Assembly (NCBI RefSeq): GCF_014529935.1
Contig: NZ_JACVFC010000001.1
Location: 2,604,001-2,668,000, forward strand
DNA length: 64,000 bases
DNA from: Chitinophaga qingshengii
GTDB taxonomy: Bacteria > Bacteroidota > Bacteroidia > Chitinophagales > Chitinophagaceae
Direction: 5' to 3'
In this document: positions 17,905-26,880 of the stretch, piece by piece
How positions within the stretch are numbered: position 1 is the first letter of the stretch
Layout of the letters: each line of letters starts with the position of its first letter
Made by a program: the position numbers and the translations under genes
Notes under the pieces: model-generated
Seen by the model: only the letters and a program-made list of their open reading frames with translations
Told to the model about the DNA's origin: nothing
Databases searched by the model: none

Positions 17905-19077
17905 CTACGCGATCTCTACGATCAAAAATTTCAAATACGTTGTATTCTCAATATTCCTCAAAATGGGGTGATCTTTTGCCTGTGTCTGGAAAGTGACCTG
18001 GCGGAGACGTCTTTTTGCGTCGCGGGCAGCGGCATCGATTGTTTCGAGGAAAAGCTCCGGTGATACCAGGTTGGTACAGGAAGCCGTGACCAGAAAGCCA
18101 CCTTTATCCAGCAGTTTCATGCCACGGAGGTTGATCTCCTTGTAACCGGTCACCGCTTTCCGGATGTTTTCACGGCTTTTGGTGAAGGCCGGCGGGTCCA
18201 GGATCACCACATCAAATTTGCGGTCCTCCCGGGTATATTGTTTCAATTGATCAAACGCATTGACTGCCTGGAACTTACACACATCCTGAAGGTTATTGAG
18301 CGCCGCATTACGACGGGCCGTTTCCACCGCATGCTCGGAGATATCCAGTCCCAATACGCTTTTAGCCCCATAATACCCTGCATGACAGGAGAAGGTGCCG
18401 GTGTAGCAGAACGCTTCCAGCACATTAGCCTCTTTCACGATCTGGCGGATTTCACGGCGGTTATCCTGTTGATCCAGGAAATAACCGGTTTTCTGGCCAT
18501 TCACGATATCCACATGGAACTGCAGACCGTTTTCGTTGATGATGATATTCGTGTCGAAAGGGGCGCTGAGAAAGCCTTTTTGTTGCTCCATGCCCTCCAG
18601 TTCACGTACCGGAACATCGTTCCTTTCGTAAATCCCTTTGGGCGAGAAGATGCGGTTCAATGCATCCACGATGGCGTGTTTCCACTTTTCCATGCCCAGT
18701 GCCAGGGTTTGTAACACAAAGTAGTCATTGAATTTATCGATGACGAGGGCTGGCAGGTCGTCTGCTTCCCCGAAGACCAGGCGGCAGTTTTCCACATAGC
18801 CCAGTTTCTGCCGGTACTGCCAGCATTTAAGCAGGCGCCGATAGAAGAACTCCCCGTTGATTTCTTCGCTTTTATCGCGCGTCAGCAGCCGCACCAATAT
18901 CTGGGATTGAGGATTGATATACCCTCTTCCCAGAAAAGAGCCCTGATGGGTGTGCACATCCACGATATCGCCCGGTACCACTTCCCCTTTGATTTCGGCC
19001 ACTTCGTTGCCAAAAATCCAGGGATGGCCCAGTAATACCCTGTTTTGTATCTGTTTCTTTAAAAAAACCTTGGTCAT
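17905..19077 (-). CDS. RlmI-like class I SAM-dependent rRNA methyltransferase with PUA domain
   Basis: A 390-residue protein like RlmI/RlmK-type 23S rRNA m5C methyltransferases. An N-terminal PUA domain (VFLKKQIQNRVLLGHPWIFG ... GSFLGRGYINP) binds RNA. The methyltransferase half has VLEAFCYTGTFSCHAGYYGA for SAM binding and the catalytic-site motif DPPAF in VVILDPPAFTKS. I start at the ATG at 19077 (MTKVFLKK); an ATG two codons earlier (19083) is possible. The box TACCTTCG at 19103-19096, one base off consensus, fits transcription starting just upstream and argues against the farther start at 19146. It is convergent with the T9SS protein gene and divergent from grpE. Confidence 0.92.
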   Translation of the reverse strand: MTKVFLKKQIQNRVLLGHPWIFGNEVAEIKGEVVPGDIVDVHTHQGSFLGRGYINPQSQILVRLLTRDKSEEINGEFFYRRLLKCWQYRQKLGYVENCRLVFGEADDLPALVIDKFNDYFVLQTLALGMEKWKHAIVDALNRIFSPKGIYERNDVPVRELEGMEQQKGFLSAPFDTNIIINENGLQFHVDIVNGQKTGYFLDQQDNRREIRQIVKEANVLEAFCYTGTFSCHAGYYGAKSVLGLDISEHAVETARRNAALNNLQDVCKFQAVNAFDQLKQYTREDRKFDVVILDPPAFTKSRENIRKAVTGYKEINLRGMKLLDKGGFLVTASCTNLVSPELFLETIDAAARDAKRRLRQVTFQTQAKDHPILRNIENTTYLKFLIVEIA

Positions 19078-19186
19078 TGACATAAATTCGAGGGGCGAAG
19101 GTACGCAGAAGATCTGTCTTTTTGGCGGCCAAACAGGGGTTGGCAAAATAATTGACTAAGCACAATTGCAGATAATCATTACAATT

Positions 19187-19780
19187 ATGACAGAAAAAGA
19201 CCAAGACATGCAGACAAACGGACAGGCTAACAATGCTGGAGAAAACGAAAAAGGCATGCCTGATTTCAATGCTGAAGACAACATCAGTGAAACGTCTCAT
19301 ATGACTAATGCATTAGAAGTTGAGCCGGAGGAAGAGTTGGTTAAAAAAGAGCAGCAACTGAATGAAATGCGGGATAAATACCTCCGTCTGCAGGCCGAGT
19401 TCGATAACTTCCGTAAACGTACTGCCAAAGAAAGACTGGAGCTGCTGCAAACAGCAGGTAAAGAAGTTATCATATCTTTGCTGGACGTACTGGATGATAC
19501 AGAGCGGGCTGCCAAACAGCTGGACACTGCCAACGACATCGACGCCATCAAAGGTGGGGTTAACCTGGTATTCAACAAGCTGAAATCCACCCTGCAGGCC
19601 AAAGGACTGAAGCCTATGGAAAGCATACACACTCCTTTTGATCCGGATCTGCACGATGCTATTACCGAAATTCCGGCCCCCACACCGGATCTTCAGGGTA
19701 AAATAGTAGATGTATTACAGCAAGGTTATTACCTGAATGACAAACTGATTCGTCATGCCAAGGTGATAGTCGGCAAATAA
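19187..19780 (+). CDS. grpE: Nucleotide exchange factor GrpE
   Basis: A 197-residue GrpE, the exchange factor that releases ADP from DnaK. An acidic, disordered N-terminus (about 1-50) is followed by the long coiled coil (EQQLNEMRDKYLRLQAEFDN) and the C-terminal beta domain (GLKPMESIHTPFDPDLHDAI ... GYYLNDKLIRHAKVIVGK), all typical. The ATG at 19187 (MTEKDQDMQ) is preferred to one 21 bases upstream. dnaJ follows after 111 bases with a GC-rich hairpin between. dnaK is not in the window. Confidence 0.97.
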   Translation: MTEKDQDMQTNGQANNAGENEKGMPDFNAEDNISETSHMTNALEVEPEEELVKKEQQLNEMRDKYLRLQAEFDNFRKRTAKERLELLQTAGKEVIISLLDVLDDTERAAKQLDTANDIDAIKGGVNLVFNKLKSTLQAKGLKPMESIHTPFDPDLHDAITEIPAPTPDLQGKIVDVLQQGYYLNDKLIRHAKVIVGK

Positions 19781-19854
19781 ATGGTTGTGACGATGTGGCA
19801 TATGCCGCAGCGGTCGCCTATGCTGATGTCAAAACAATATTATTTACTGAAAAA

Positions 19855-19875
19855 AACCGGTGCCGGGCACCGGTT
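19855..19875. promoter_or_regulatory. GC-rich hairpin between grpE and dnaJ
   Basis: CCGGTGCC faces GGCACCGG with flanking AA/TT, 17 bases before the dnaJ ATG. There is no following T run, so it is not a standard terminator. It could be an RNA-processing or attenuation site that sets different levels of GrpE and DnaJ. Confidence 0.45.
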
Positions 19876-19891
19876 ATAAGTGATTTTTATA

Positions 19892-21058
19892 ATGTCTACC
19901 AAGAGAGATTATTACGAAATACTGGGTGTTGCCAAATCTGCCTCCCAGGATGAGATCAAAAAAGCTTACCGGAAGGTGGCCATGCAGTTTCACCCTGACC
20001 GTAATCCAAACAATAAGGAGGCGGAAGAAAAGTTCAAGGAAGCAGCCGAAGCCTATGAGGTATTGAGCGATGCCGACAAGCGGGCACAATACGACCGTTT
20101 CGGACATGCAGGCATGAACGGCGGCCGTGGCGGTTTTGGAGGTGGTGGTATGAACATGGAAGATATCTTCTCCAATTTCGGTGACATTTTCGGCAACGAT
20201 GATATTTTCGGCAGCTTCTTCGGAGGTGGTGGCCGTGGGGGCGGCGGTGGCCGTCGCGGACGCGGTACCCGCGGTTCTAACCTGCGCGTGAAAATCCGCC
20301 TCACCTACGAGGAAATCGCCAAAGGTGCCAACAAAAAAATCAAGGTAAAAAAATACGTTCCCTGTCAGCATTGCGGCGGCCTGGGTGCTAAAGATAAAAA
20401 CGCGTTCCAGACCTGTAACACCTGCGGTGGCTCCGGCCAGGTAAGAAAGGTTACCCAAACCTTCCTGGGGCAGATGCAAACCGTAACTACCTGCCCCACC
20501 TGTCATGGTGAAGGCCAGATCATCACCAGCAAATGCGGCCACTGTAAAGGAGAAGGCCGTATGTATGGCGAAGAAATGGTGAGCATCGACATCCCGGCAG
20601 GCGTACAGGAAGGTATGCAACTGAGCATGAGCGGTAAAGGCAACGCCGGCGAAAGAGGCGGCGCTCCCGGTGATCTCCTCATCCTCATCGAAGAAGAACC
20701 ACATCCGGAATTGCAGCGCGATGGCCTCAACGTAGCCTACGACCTGCATATCTCTTTCCCCGATGCCGTTTACGGTACCCAGGTGGAAGTACCTACCATC
20801 GACGGTAAAGCGAAAATCAAAATACCTGCCGGTACACAAAGCGGTAAAATCTTCCGCCTCAAAGGCAAAGGATTCCCCTCTGTGAACTCCTACGAAAAAG
20901 GCGACCAGCTCATACATGTGAACGTTTGGACACCACAACACGTCAGCGCGGATGAAAAAGCCATGCTCGACAAACTCCAGACCTCTGATAACTTCAAACC
21001 CAATCCGGAAAAATCGGAAAAAGGTTTCTTTGAAAAAGTCAGAGACATTTTTAGCTGA
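19892..21058 (+). CDS. dnaJ: Chaperone DnaJ
   Basis: A 388-residue type I DnaJ, co-chaperone of DnaK. The J domain (1-70) has the HPD motif in [11 protein letters not shown] Gly/Phe-rich region (about 72-135) follows, then four zinc-binding repeats [24 protein letters not shown] and CGHCKGEG (about 150-220), and the C-terminal client-binding and dimer domains. The ATG at 19892 ([11 protein letters not shown]) is the usual start. It follows grpE on the same strand. All key residues are present. Confidence 0.97.
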   Translation: MSTKRDYYEILGVAKSASQDEIKKAYRKVAMQFHPDRNPNNKEAEEKFKEAAEAYEVLSDADKRAQYDRFGHAGMNGGRGGFGGGGMNMEDIFSNFGDIFGNDDIFGSFFGGGGRGGGGGRRGRGTRGSNLRVKIRLTYEEIAKGANKKIKVKKYVPCQHCGGLGAKDKNAFQTCNTCGGSGQVRKVTQTFLGQMQTVTTCPTCHGEGQIITSKCGHCKGEGRMYGEEMVSIDIPAGVQEGMQLSMSGKGNAGERGGAPGDLLILIEEEPHPELQRDGLNVAYDLHISFPDAVYGTQVEVPTIDGKAKIKIPAGTQSGKIFRLKGKGFPSVNSYEKGDQLIHVNVWTPQHVSADEKAMLDKLQTSDNFKPNPEKSEKGFFEKVRDIFS

Positions 21059-21063
21059 TTTCC

Positions 21064-21190
21064 GATTTTTTGATTTTCGGATTTAGATATTTAAAATACA
21101 GCGGAGATCATAGCGAATGATAAAAGCTCGCTATGATCTCCGCTGCATTTTTAAAATCCCAAAATCAAAAAATCCGAAAATCCGAAAATA
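21064..21190. repeat. Period-8 inverted repeat with inner core (element C)
   Basis: Outer left arm 21064-21098 has units GATTTTTT, GATTTTCG, GATTTAGA, TATTTAAA; outer right arm 21151-21190 is roughly its reverse complement. Inside is a separate perfect stem: CAGCGGAGATCATAGCGA (21099-21116) facing its complement at 21128-21145. It begins 5 bases after the dnaJ stop and ends 9 bases before the next ATG. Confidence 0.88.
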
Positions 21191-21198
21191 TTATTGAT

Positions 21199-22140
21199 AT
21201 GGATTCCAAACTGCAGATGTTCGAGAACCGGCTCACAAAAGTATTCCGGCATATTTCCAAACTGGCCAAAAGACAAAATATCGCCTGCTACCGGGTGTAC
21301 GACGACGATATTCCGGAATTCCCCTTCAGCATCGAGATTTATGAAGATCATGTGTATATCGCTGAATACCAGCGCCGCCATGGCATGGAAGAAGCCGATC
21401 ACGAAGCCTGGCTGGACACCTGCCTGGAACTCATCAGCAAAGTATTAAACATCCCTCCCGGTAATATCTGGGTAAAACAACGGCAACGCAAGGAAAACCG
21501 TCAAAGCCAATACGAAAAACTCAGTTTTGAAAGTAAGGCGATGACTGTTCATGAAGGCGGCCTGCAGTTTAAAATCAACCTGTCCGATTACCTCGATACC
21601 GGCCTGTTCCTCGATCACCGCATTACACGCAATATGGTACGCAACGAGGCTAAAGACAAAAAAGTACTCAACCTCTTCTGCTATACCGGCTCTTTCTCCG
21701 TATATGCTGCCGATGGCGGCGCTGCGGAAGTCACCTCGGTAGATCTTTCCAAAACCTACCTGGCCTGGGCAGAGGAAAATATGCGGCTCAACGGCTTCGA
21801 TACGGCCAAACATGCCTTTGTACACGCCGATGTACTGCAATACCTCGACACGCTTAAACTTAATACCTTCGACCTGGTCATCATGGACCCGCCCACCTTC
21901 TCTAACAGCAAGCGGATGAAGGATTTCCTGGACATCCAGCGGGATCACGTAGAATTGCTCAATAAAGTACTGCTCGCCACCAAAAAAGATGGCGTGGTGT
22001 ATTTCAGCAACAACTACCGGCGATTTATATTGGAGGAAGACAAAATCAATGCATCCAGCATAAAGGATATTACGAATCAAACCCTTCCCTTCGACTTCCA
22101 GCAGAAAATGGTGCGTAAATGTTACCGGCTGATTAAATAA
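21199..22140 (+). CDS. RlmI/RlmK-like SAM-dependent methyltransferase (no PUA domain)
   Basis: A 313-residue methyltransferase of the RlmI/RlmK/YwbD type. SAM motif VLNLFCYTGSFSVYAADGGA, then SVDLSKTYLAWAEENM, and the active-site loop DPPTFSNSKRMKD. The N-terminal 130 residues (MFENRLTKVFRHISKLAKRQ ... YRVYDDDIPEFPFSIEIYED) match the N-terminal half of the RlmL/RlmK fusion C-part rather than a PUA domain, so this resembles the stand-alone RlmK (m7G2069 of 23S rRNA in E. coli) module. Exact target unknown. The in-frame stretch from 21133 to 21198 runs through the repeat element and is not coding; the ATG at 21199 is chosen. Confidence 0.9.
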   Translation: MDSKLQMFENRLTKVFRHISKLAKRQNIACYRVYDDDIPEFPFSIEIYEDHVYIAEYQRRHGMEEADHEAWLDTCLELISKVLNIPPGNIWVKQRQRKENRQSQYEKLSFESKAMTVHEGGLQFKINLSDYLDTGLFLDHRITRNMVRNEAKDKKVLNLFCYTGSFSVYAADGGAAEVTSVDLSKTYLAWAEENMRLNGFDTAKHAFVHADVLQYLDTLKLNTFDLVIMDPPTFSNSKRMKDFLDIQRDHVELLNKVLLATKKDGVVYFSNNYRRFILEEDKINASSIKDITNQTLPFDFQQKMVRKCYRLIK

Positions 22141-22143
22141 GCC

Positions 22144-23886
22144 TCAGCGTTTTATTTTACGGACCTGCTTTACCATCTTCAGGAATTCCTGGCGATAGCC
22201 CTCTTTATCTTTTCCCAGGGCTTTCCGGGCGATATCCATCACCATATTGGTATCTCCGCAGCCACGGTAGGCGGAGTTGCGGAGGATCATGCCCAACAGC
22301 GCTACCGATGCCGCAAACCGGTAGTCATCCGGCGCGGCCTCGAAGGCCGTTGCACGGGCGGGCACCCCACACTCCAGTGTATGCAGCACCGTATCCAGCG
22401 GATGCCGGTACGAAATTTTTACACGGGCTAACAGACTGTCTGCCGCCGCCACGCTGTCGCGGGGCACTATTTCATACATGGCTACTGCGCAATGACCACT
22501 ACCTACAATACCGCCGTGGTTTTTATCGGCCGCAGTATCTGCTTCATAAACTTTGTTCTCATAACCAATAAGTCTATACGATTTTACCACTGCGGGGTTA
22601 AATGTCATTTCTGTTTGCACGTCACGGGCAACCGTAAAGAGCGTGCTGCCAAATTCACGGGCAAAAATTTTGCTGGCTTCTTCCAGGTCATCGATATAGG
22701 CGAAGTTGCCGTTACCCTTGCTGGAAAGGGACTGCAGCTTGGAGTCCTTATAATTTTTCATACCAAAACCCAGGCAGGTCAGCAATACACCGCTCTCTTT
22801 CTTTTGCCGGATCAGTTCTTCCATTTCGGCATCGCTGGTAAGGCCTACGTTGAAATCGCCGTCAGTAGCCAGGATCACGCGGTTGTTACCATCCGGGATA
22901 AACTCATCTACCGCAATCTGGTAAGCCATTTTAATGGCCGCCTCGCCGGCAGTAGCACCACCGGCAACCAGGTTATCAATAGCATTGAGAATTTTTTCTT
23001 TCTGATCGCCGGCCGTGGCGGGCAGTTTGATACCCGGCGTACCCGCGTAGGCTACAATCGCTACTTTATCCACCGGACGCAGGTTATTGACCAGTATCCG
23101 AAAGGCAGCCTGTAATAAAGGGAGTTTATTCGGCACGCCCATGGAACCGGAAACATCTATCAGGAACACCAGGTTACTGGGAGGCAGGCTATCCGTCTGC
23201 AGCGCTTTTGCCCGCAAGGCCACTTGTAACAGGTGATGCGCCGGTTCCCAGGGGCAGCTGGTATAACGGCTGTATACCGCCATGGTATTACCTTTTTCCG
23301 GTAATGGATAATCGTAATGAAAATAGTTCACCATCTCTTCTATCCGTACAGCGTCTACCGGTACCGCTTCTTTCAGTCGCAGGAAACGCCGGATATTACT
23401 GTAGGCGGCCCTGTCCACGTCTACCGCAAATATCGATACCGGCTGCGTTTGCGCGCGGGTAAACCTGTTTTCATAGGTGGTGCCGTATGTTTCATTGTAA
23501 AAAGCGTGTATACCCATGCCTACGTTACCATAGTTGGGGTTGCTGTTTTGCCGTGTACGGGCGCTGGCTTTGGCCAGGGCGATGGCATCGGGAATTCTAC
23601 GTATAGGCGATAGTGTTATTAACAGCCGATCACCGGCTTTCACCTCTTTCTGCAACGGACGATAGCCCTCGCGGGTAAACAGCAGTTGCGCTACATTCCT
23701 GGGAATCCCCATGCTGAAAAGGCCGAAAGCGTTGGTGAGTACCTTCGTGGTATCATCGATCACGCTAACGGTTACACCGGCGACAGGACGATGGCTAATG
23801 CTGTCCTCTACCGCTCCCGACACCCGGATTGTTTGTGCTTGTATACTGCCAGCCCACAACAATAGGAGTAATAGGAATTTTCGCAT
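22144..23886 (-). CDS. Exported von Willebrand factor A protein (YfbK-like) with carboxypeptidase-regulatory domain
   Basis: A 580-residue exported protein. Signal peptide 1-17 (ending IQAQ), then a CarboxypepD_reg-like beta domain (about 20-95: VSGAVEDSISHRPVAGVTVS). A von Willebrand N-terminal region follows (SIFAVDVDRAAYSNIRRFL), then the VWA domain with the metal site DVSGSMG (MIDAS DxSxS) near residue 245, and a C-terminal DUF3520-type part (VARDVQTEMTFNPAVVKSYR). The family includes E. coli YfbK; function unknown. There is no lipobox, so the mature protein is probably periplasmic or exported further. It ends 3 bases from the convergent methyltransferase gene with no terminator between. 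Confidence 0.9.
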   Translation of the reverse strand: MRKFLLLLLLWAGSIQAQTIRVSGAVEDSISHRPVAGVTVSVIDDTTKVLTNAFGLFSMGIPRNVAQLLFTREGYRPLQKEVKAGDRLLITLSPIRRIPDAIALAKASARTRQNSNPNYGNVGMGIHAFYNETYGTTYENRFTRAQTQPVSIFAVDVDRAAYSNIRRFLRLKEAVPVDAVRIEEMVNYFHYDYPLPEKGNTMAVYSRYTSCPWEPAHHLLQVALRAKALQTDSLPPSNLVFLIDVSGSMGVPNKLPLLQAAFRILVNNLRPVDKVAIVAYAGTPGIKLPATAGDQKEKILNAIDNLVAGGATAGEAAIKMAYQIAVDEFIPDGNNRVILATDGDFNVGLTSDAEMEELIRQKKESGVLLTCLGFGMKNYKDSKLQSLSSKGNGNFAYIDDLEEASKIFAREFGSTLFTVARDVQTEMTFNPAVVKSYRLIGYENKVYEADTAADKNHGGIVGSGHCAVAMYEIVPRDSVAAADSLLARVKISYRHPLDTVLHTLECGVPARATAFEAAPDDYRFAASVALLGMILRNSAYRGCGDTNMVMDIARKALGKDKEGYRQEFLKMVKQVRKIKR

Positions 23887-23913
23887 ATGTTAAGGTAAAC
23901 ATTTTCCGGGGTT

Positions 23914-24071
23914 CTCGCAAAGGCGCAAAGCAGCAAAGAGCGCAAAGATTTTTTTATTAAGAATATAAAAGAAAGCAAAGGAGCGGAGATCAATAACTGA
24001 TCTTCGCTCCTTTGCTTTCTCTGCTCGCTTATATGTTCTTTGCGCTCTTTGCTGCTTTGCACCTTTGCGAG
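23914..24071. repeat. Nested inverted repeat, GCAAAG dialect (element D)
   Basis: Outer left arm from 23914 consists of units such as GCAAAGGC, GCAAAGCA, GCAAAGAG; the right arm to 24071 is its near reverse complement. An inner stem carries AAAGGAGCGGAGATCA facing TGATCTTCGCTCCTTT at about 23977-24015. The element fills the gap between hpt (stop 3 bases away) and the upstream side of the VWA gene. It is closely related to element E at 58501. Confidence 0.88.
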
Positions 24072-24074
24072 CAC

Positions 24075-24617
24075 CTACGCTTCTTCCACCAGCTGGTATA
24101 TTTCCGGCAGATTACGGCCCAATCCATCATAGTCGAGGCCATAACCCAACAGGAACTTATTCGGTACGGAAAAGCCCAGATAATCGATTTTAATAGGATG
24201 CACCATTGCTTCCGGCTTCGTCAGCAGGGAAGCGACCAACAGCTTTTTCGGCTGCTGATGTTCCAACTGCGGCAGGAACTGGCTCAGTGTTTTACCGGTA
24301 TCCACAATATCTTCCAGGATCACCACGGTGCGGCCGAAGAGGTCTTCGTCCAACCCGATAGCCTGTACCACATTACCGGTAGATTTGGTTCCCTTGTAGG
24401 AAGCCAGTTTAATAAAAGATATCTCCGCCGGGATGTTGAGATATTTGAACACGTCACCGGCAAACATAAATGAACCGTTGAGGATAGCAATAAACAGCGG
24501 ACGCTCATCCTTAAGGTCCCTGCTCATGTCTGCAGCCATCTGCTGAATGCGTTGCTGCAGCTCTGTAGCACCGATATAGGGCTGGAATTTCTTGTCATGC
24601 ACCTGAATAACCGACAT
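24075..24617 (-). CDS. hpt: Hypoxanthine phosphoribosyltransferase
   Basis: A 180-residue cytosolic purine salvage enzyme that joins hypoxanthine or guanine to PRPP. The PRPP-binding motif VVILEDIVDTGKTLSQF (about residues 94-110) is intact, as is the early segment FIAILNGSFMFAGDV. The family is clear from these and from the length. It stands between a LysM glucosaminidase gene upstream (52 bases) and element D downstream. The call between hypoxanthine-guanine and hypoxanthine specificity cannot be made from sequence alone. Confidence 0.94.
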   Translation of the reverse strand: MSVIQVHDKKFQPYIGATELQQRIQQMAADMSRDLKDERPLFIAILNGSFMFAGDVFKYLNIPAEISFIKLASYKGTKSTGNVVQAIGLDEDLFGRTVVILEDIVDTGKTLSQFLPQLEHQQPKKLLVASLLTKPEAMVHPIKIDYLGFSVPNKFLLGYGLDYDGLGRNLPEIYQLVEEA

Positions 24618-24669
24618 AATACTACTTCATTTCCATATTTAACAATGATAAGCAGAAAAGGATCACTGC

Positions 24670-26136
24670 TTACTTATTCACTAACAGGCGCTGTCCAATT
24701 TTAATGTCGAAGCCCTGTAAATTATTCCATTCCTGTAACTGTGTTACAGACTTATTATACATTTTAGAGATACCGTACAGTGTTTCTTTGGGCTGTACTT
24801 CGTGGTATTGTGTACCGCTACCGGTTGGCCGTGGAGCCGGTGTAGCGGGAACAGAAGGCGGAGCGGGTTTATACACCGGAGGCTGTGATGCCGGTGGCGT
24901 ATTTTTAACCGTGCCGTTGGTACCTACTTCCCCTACTTTCTTCAGGTCTTCCACCATGTCAACAGGTACGCCGCCCTGTGGCTGGCGGGGTGCTTCCGGG
25001 GCAGCAGTGCCGGCGCCGGTATTTTTAGCTATTTCTTCTTTTGCTTTTTCGATTTCTTTACGGGGAGAAAAATCTTCCGGTGGTTCCTGGTCTTCTTCCC
25101 GGATGATACGGGTATTTTTAGCCAGTGCGGGTGTGCCGGAAGCAAAACCGTTCAGGGCCAGGCGCTGACCGGCAGCAGGTTCTTCGCCTTCATGCATTTT
25201 ATTGCGGCGGCGCAGCCATCTTAGCCGGATACCTTCTGCCTGTGCTACGTCGTGCATGGTTTCGCCATTGCCTACGTTATGAAACTCCTTATTACCTTTT
25301 TTACCTTTCTTTTGTAAGAAGATAAACATGTCTTTACGGGGAGGATTGTCATTATCCAGATCGTTGAAGCGCACCAGTTTGCTCAGGCGGATGCTGTGTT
25401 TGCTGGCCAGCTGGATCAGGGAAGTACCTGCTTTTACGAATACCACCCTGCGGCCGTTGATTTCAAACACGCCTTTAGGATAATTGCCCGCCATTGGTTT
25501 GCTGCCGGTGGAGGTACCGGGCCTGGAAGCCGTTGGCCGGTTATCTGGGCGGCTGTTGTTATTACCGGCATATACCGGCGGTTTTTCCTCAAAGGAGCCG
25601 GATTCCGGTGCCGCTTTGCCCATGGCAATCAGCGTGTATTGCTGCAGGTTATAGTCTTCAATAACCTTGATCAGTTGCTGCGGGTAGGTTTTGTTGGTGG
25701 CATAGCCAGCCTGTTTAAGCCCGAAAGCCCAGGATTTATAGTCATCTCCGTCAAACTGGAACAGGAAAGCGTAACGGGGATTGCTGCGCAGGAAGTCGGA
25801 GTGGTCCCGGTAGGAGTCCTTTGCGCTGTCATATACGCGGAAACACTCCTGGGCGGCGTCATCATCGTATTTGATGGTTTTGCCGGTCCAGGTGTTTTTA
25901 CATTTAATACCGAAGTGGTTGTTGGACTGGAGGCAGAGCGTTCCGTTGCCGGATTGGGTTTCCACTATGCCCTGGGCCAGTTTGATGGCTGCGGGCACGC
26001 CGGTACGGCGCATTTCCTCCATCGCAATGCTCTTATAGGCAGCAATATATTGCTGGGTGGTCATTTTCTGTGCCTTCAGCAGCGGCGTGCAGCCAATAAG
26101 AAAACTGACTACCAACAAAAATTTTCTTACTTGCAT
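24670..26136 (-). CDS. Exported glucosaminidase (GH73-type) with LysM domains
   Basis: A 488-residue peptidoglycan hydrolase. Signal peptide 1-22 (GCTPLLKAQ), then a glucosaminidase domain (about 25-165: MTTQQYIAAYKSIAMEEMRR, IKLAQGIVETQSGNG, HFGIKCKNTW). In GAxxE fashion the catalytic Glu lies in the IVETQSGNG segment. Three LysM-like modules follow: two central ones (about 220-275 and 280-330) and a clear C-terminal one (YHEVQPKETLYGISKMYNKS ... GQRLLVNK). A Pro-rich linker (about 390-445) precedes the last. It probably cleaves between GlcNAc and MurNAc in the periplasm. It lies upstream of hpt on the same strand. Confidence 0.92.
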   Translation of the reverse strand: MQVRKFLLVVSFLIGCTPLLKAQKMTTQQYIAAYKSIAMEEMRRTGVPAAIKLAQGIVETQSGNGTLCLQSNNHFGIKCKNTWTGKTIKYDDDAAQECFRVYDSAKDSYRDHSDFLRSNPRYAFLFQFDGDDYKSWAFGLKQAGYATNKTYPQQLIKVIEDYNLQQYTLIAMGKAAPESGSFEEKPPVYAGNNNSRPDNRPTASRPGTSTGSKPMAGNYPKGVFEINGRRVVFVKAGTSLIQLASKHSIRLSKLVRFNDLDNDNPPRKDMFIFLQKKGKKGNKEFHNVGNGETMHDVAQAEGIRLRWLRRRNKMHEGEEPAAGQRLALNGFASGTPALAKNTRIIREEDQEPPEDFSPRKEIEKAKEEIAKNTGAGTAAPEAPRQPQGGVPVDMVEDLKKVGEVGTNGTVKNTPPASQPPVYKPAPPSVPATPAPRPTGSGTQYHEVQPKETLYGISKMYNKSVTQLQEWNNLQGFDIKIGQRLLVNK

Positions 26137-26176
26137 GTATATTCGAATTTAATGGGCATGGTGCAGGTGTGCCTGG

Positions 26177-26815
26177 CTATTTTTTCCTGATCAGCAGGAT
26201 ACCGTCGCGGATGGTGAGCAACACCTGTTCTGCGCGGTCATCGGCCAGCACTTTCTCACAAAATCTGACCATGGCTTTAGCCTGGCTTCCCTGCTCATTT
26301 TCCGGCTGCAGTACCTGTCCGTGGTACAGTACATTGTCAGCCAGGATAAATCCGCCGGGGCGCAGTTTTTCCCAAACCAGGTCATAATAATGCACATAAC
26401 CGGCTTTATCAGCATCAATAAACACCAGGTCAAACGTTTCCTCCATGGAGGTGACCACCTCGGCAGCTTTTCCGATGTGCATTTTTATTTTATCAGCATA
26501 CCCGGATGCCTCAAAATATTGAAGGCAAAGGGTTTCCAGTTCTTCGTTGATATCAACGGTGTGTAATATACCGTCATCAGGCAGGCCTGCAGCCAGGCAG
26601 ATAGCGGAATATCCGGTGTAGGTGCCCAGTTCCAGTATCCGGCGGGGACGCAGCATGCGGCTCACCATCTCCAGGAACTTACCCTGTACATGACCACTCA
26701 ACATATGCGGCAATTCCACTTTCAGGTGGGTTTCGCGGTTTAATTTATACAACAGCGGACTTTCCGGGCTGGTGTACTTCTCTGCATATGCCTCTAGTGC
26801 CGGTACGAGCTCCAT
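26177..26815 (-). CDS. O-methyltransferase family protein (Methyltransf_3, COMT-like)
   Basis: A 212-residue SAM-dependent O-methyltransferase of the bacterial COMT-like family. Motifs are RILELGTYTGYSAICLAAGL (SAM site), HTVDINEELETLC, and the metal and substrate loop FDLVFIDADKAGYVHYYDL followed by ILADNVLYHGQV. Substrate unknown. The start is placed at the ATG at 26815 (MELVPALEAYAEKY), because a perfect box TAGCTTTG lies at 26837-26830 between it and the farther ATGs at 26866 and 26878. It lies 40 bases before the glucosaminidase gene on the same strand. Confidence 0.92.
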   Translation of the reverse strand: MELVPALEAYAEKYTSPESPLLYKLNRETHLKVELPHMLSGHVQGKFLEMVSRMLRPRRILELGTYTGYSAICLAAGLPDDGILHTVDINEELETLCLQYFEASGYADKIKMHIGKAAEVVTSMEETFDLVFIDADKAGYVHYYDLVWEKLRPGGFILADNVLYHGQVLQPENEQGSQAKAMVRFCEKVLADDRAEQVLLTIRDGILLIRKK

Positions 26816-26829
26816 ATATAAAATTTCTG

Positions 26830-26837
26830 CAAAGCTA
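26830..26837 (-). promoter_or_regulatory. -7 promoter box for the O-methyltransferase gene
   Basis: TAGCTTTG on the minus strand fits TAnnTTTG exactly and ends 14 bases before the ATG at 26815. It decides the start codon. Confidence 0.6.
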
Positions 26838-26880
26838 TGAAAAATGGTCTTCTTCGCGGCAGTCATCAGCAAAATCATTA

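Noticed and set aside
19874..20941. Long open frame (355 codons) on the minus strand over dnaJ
   Set aside because: It lies entirely opposite a well-conserved dnaJ gene and has no recognisable domain; it results from codon bias of the real gene.
21133..21198. Possible longer N-terminus of the RlmK-like methyltransferase
   Set aside because: These codons lie inside repeat element C, so the in-frame extension is accidental.
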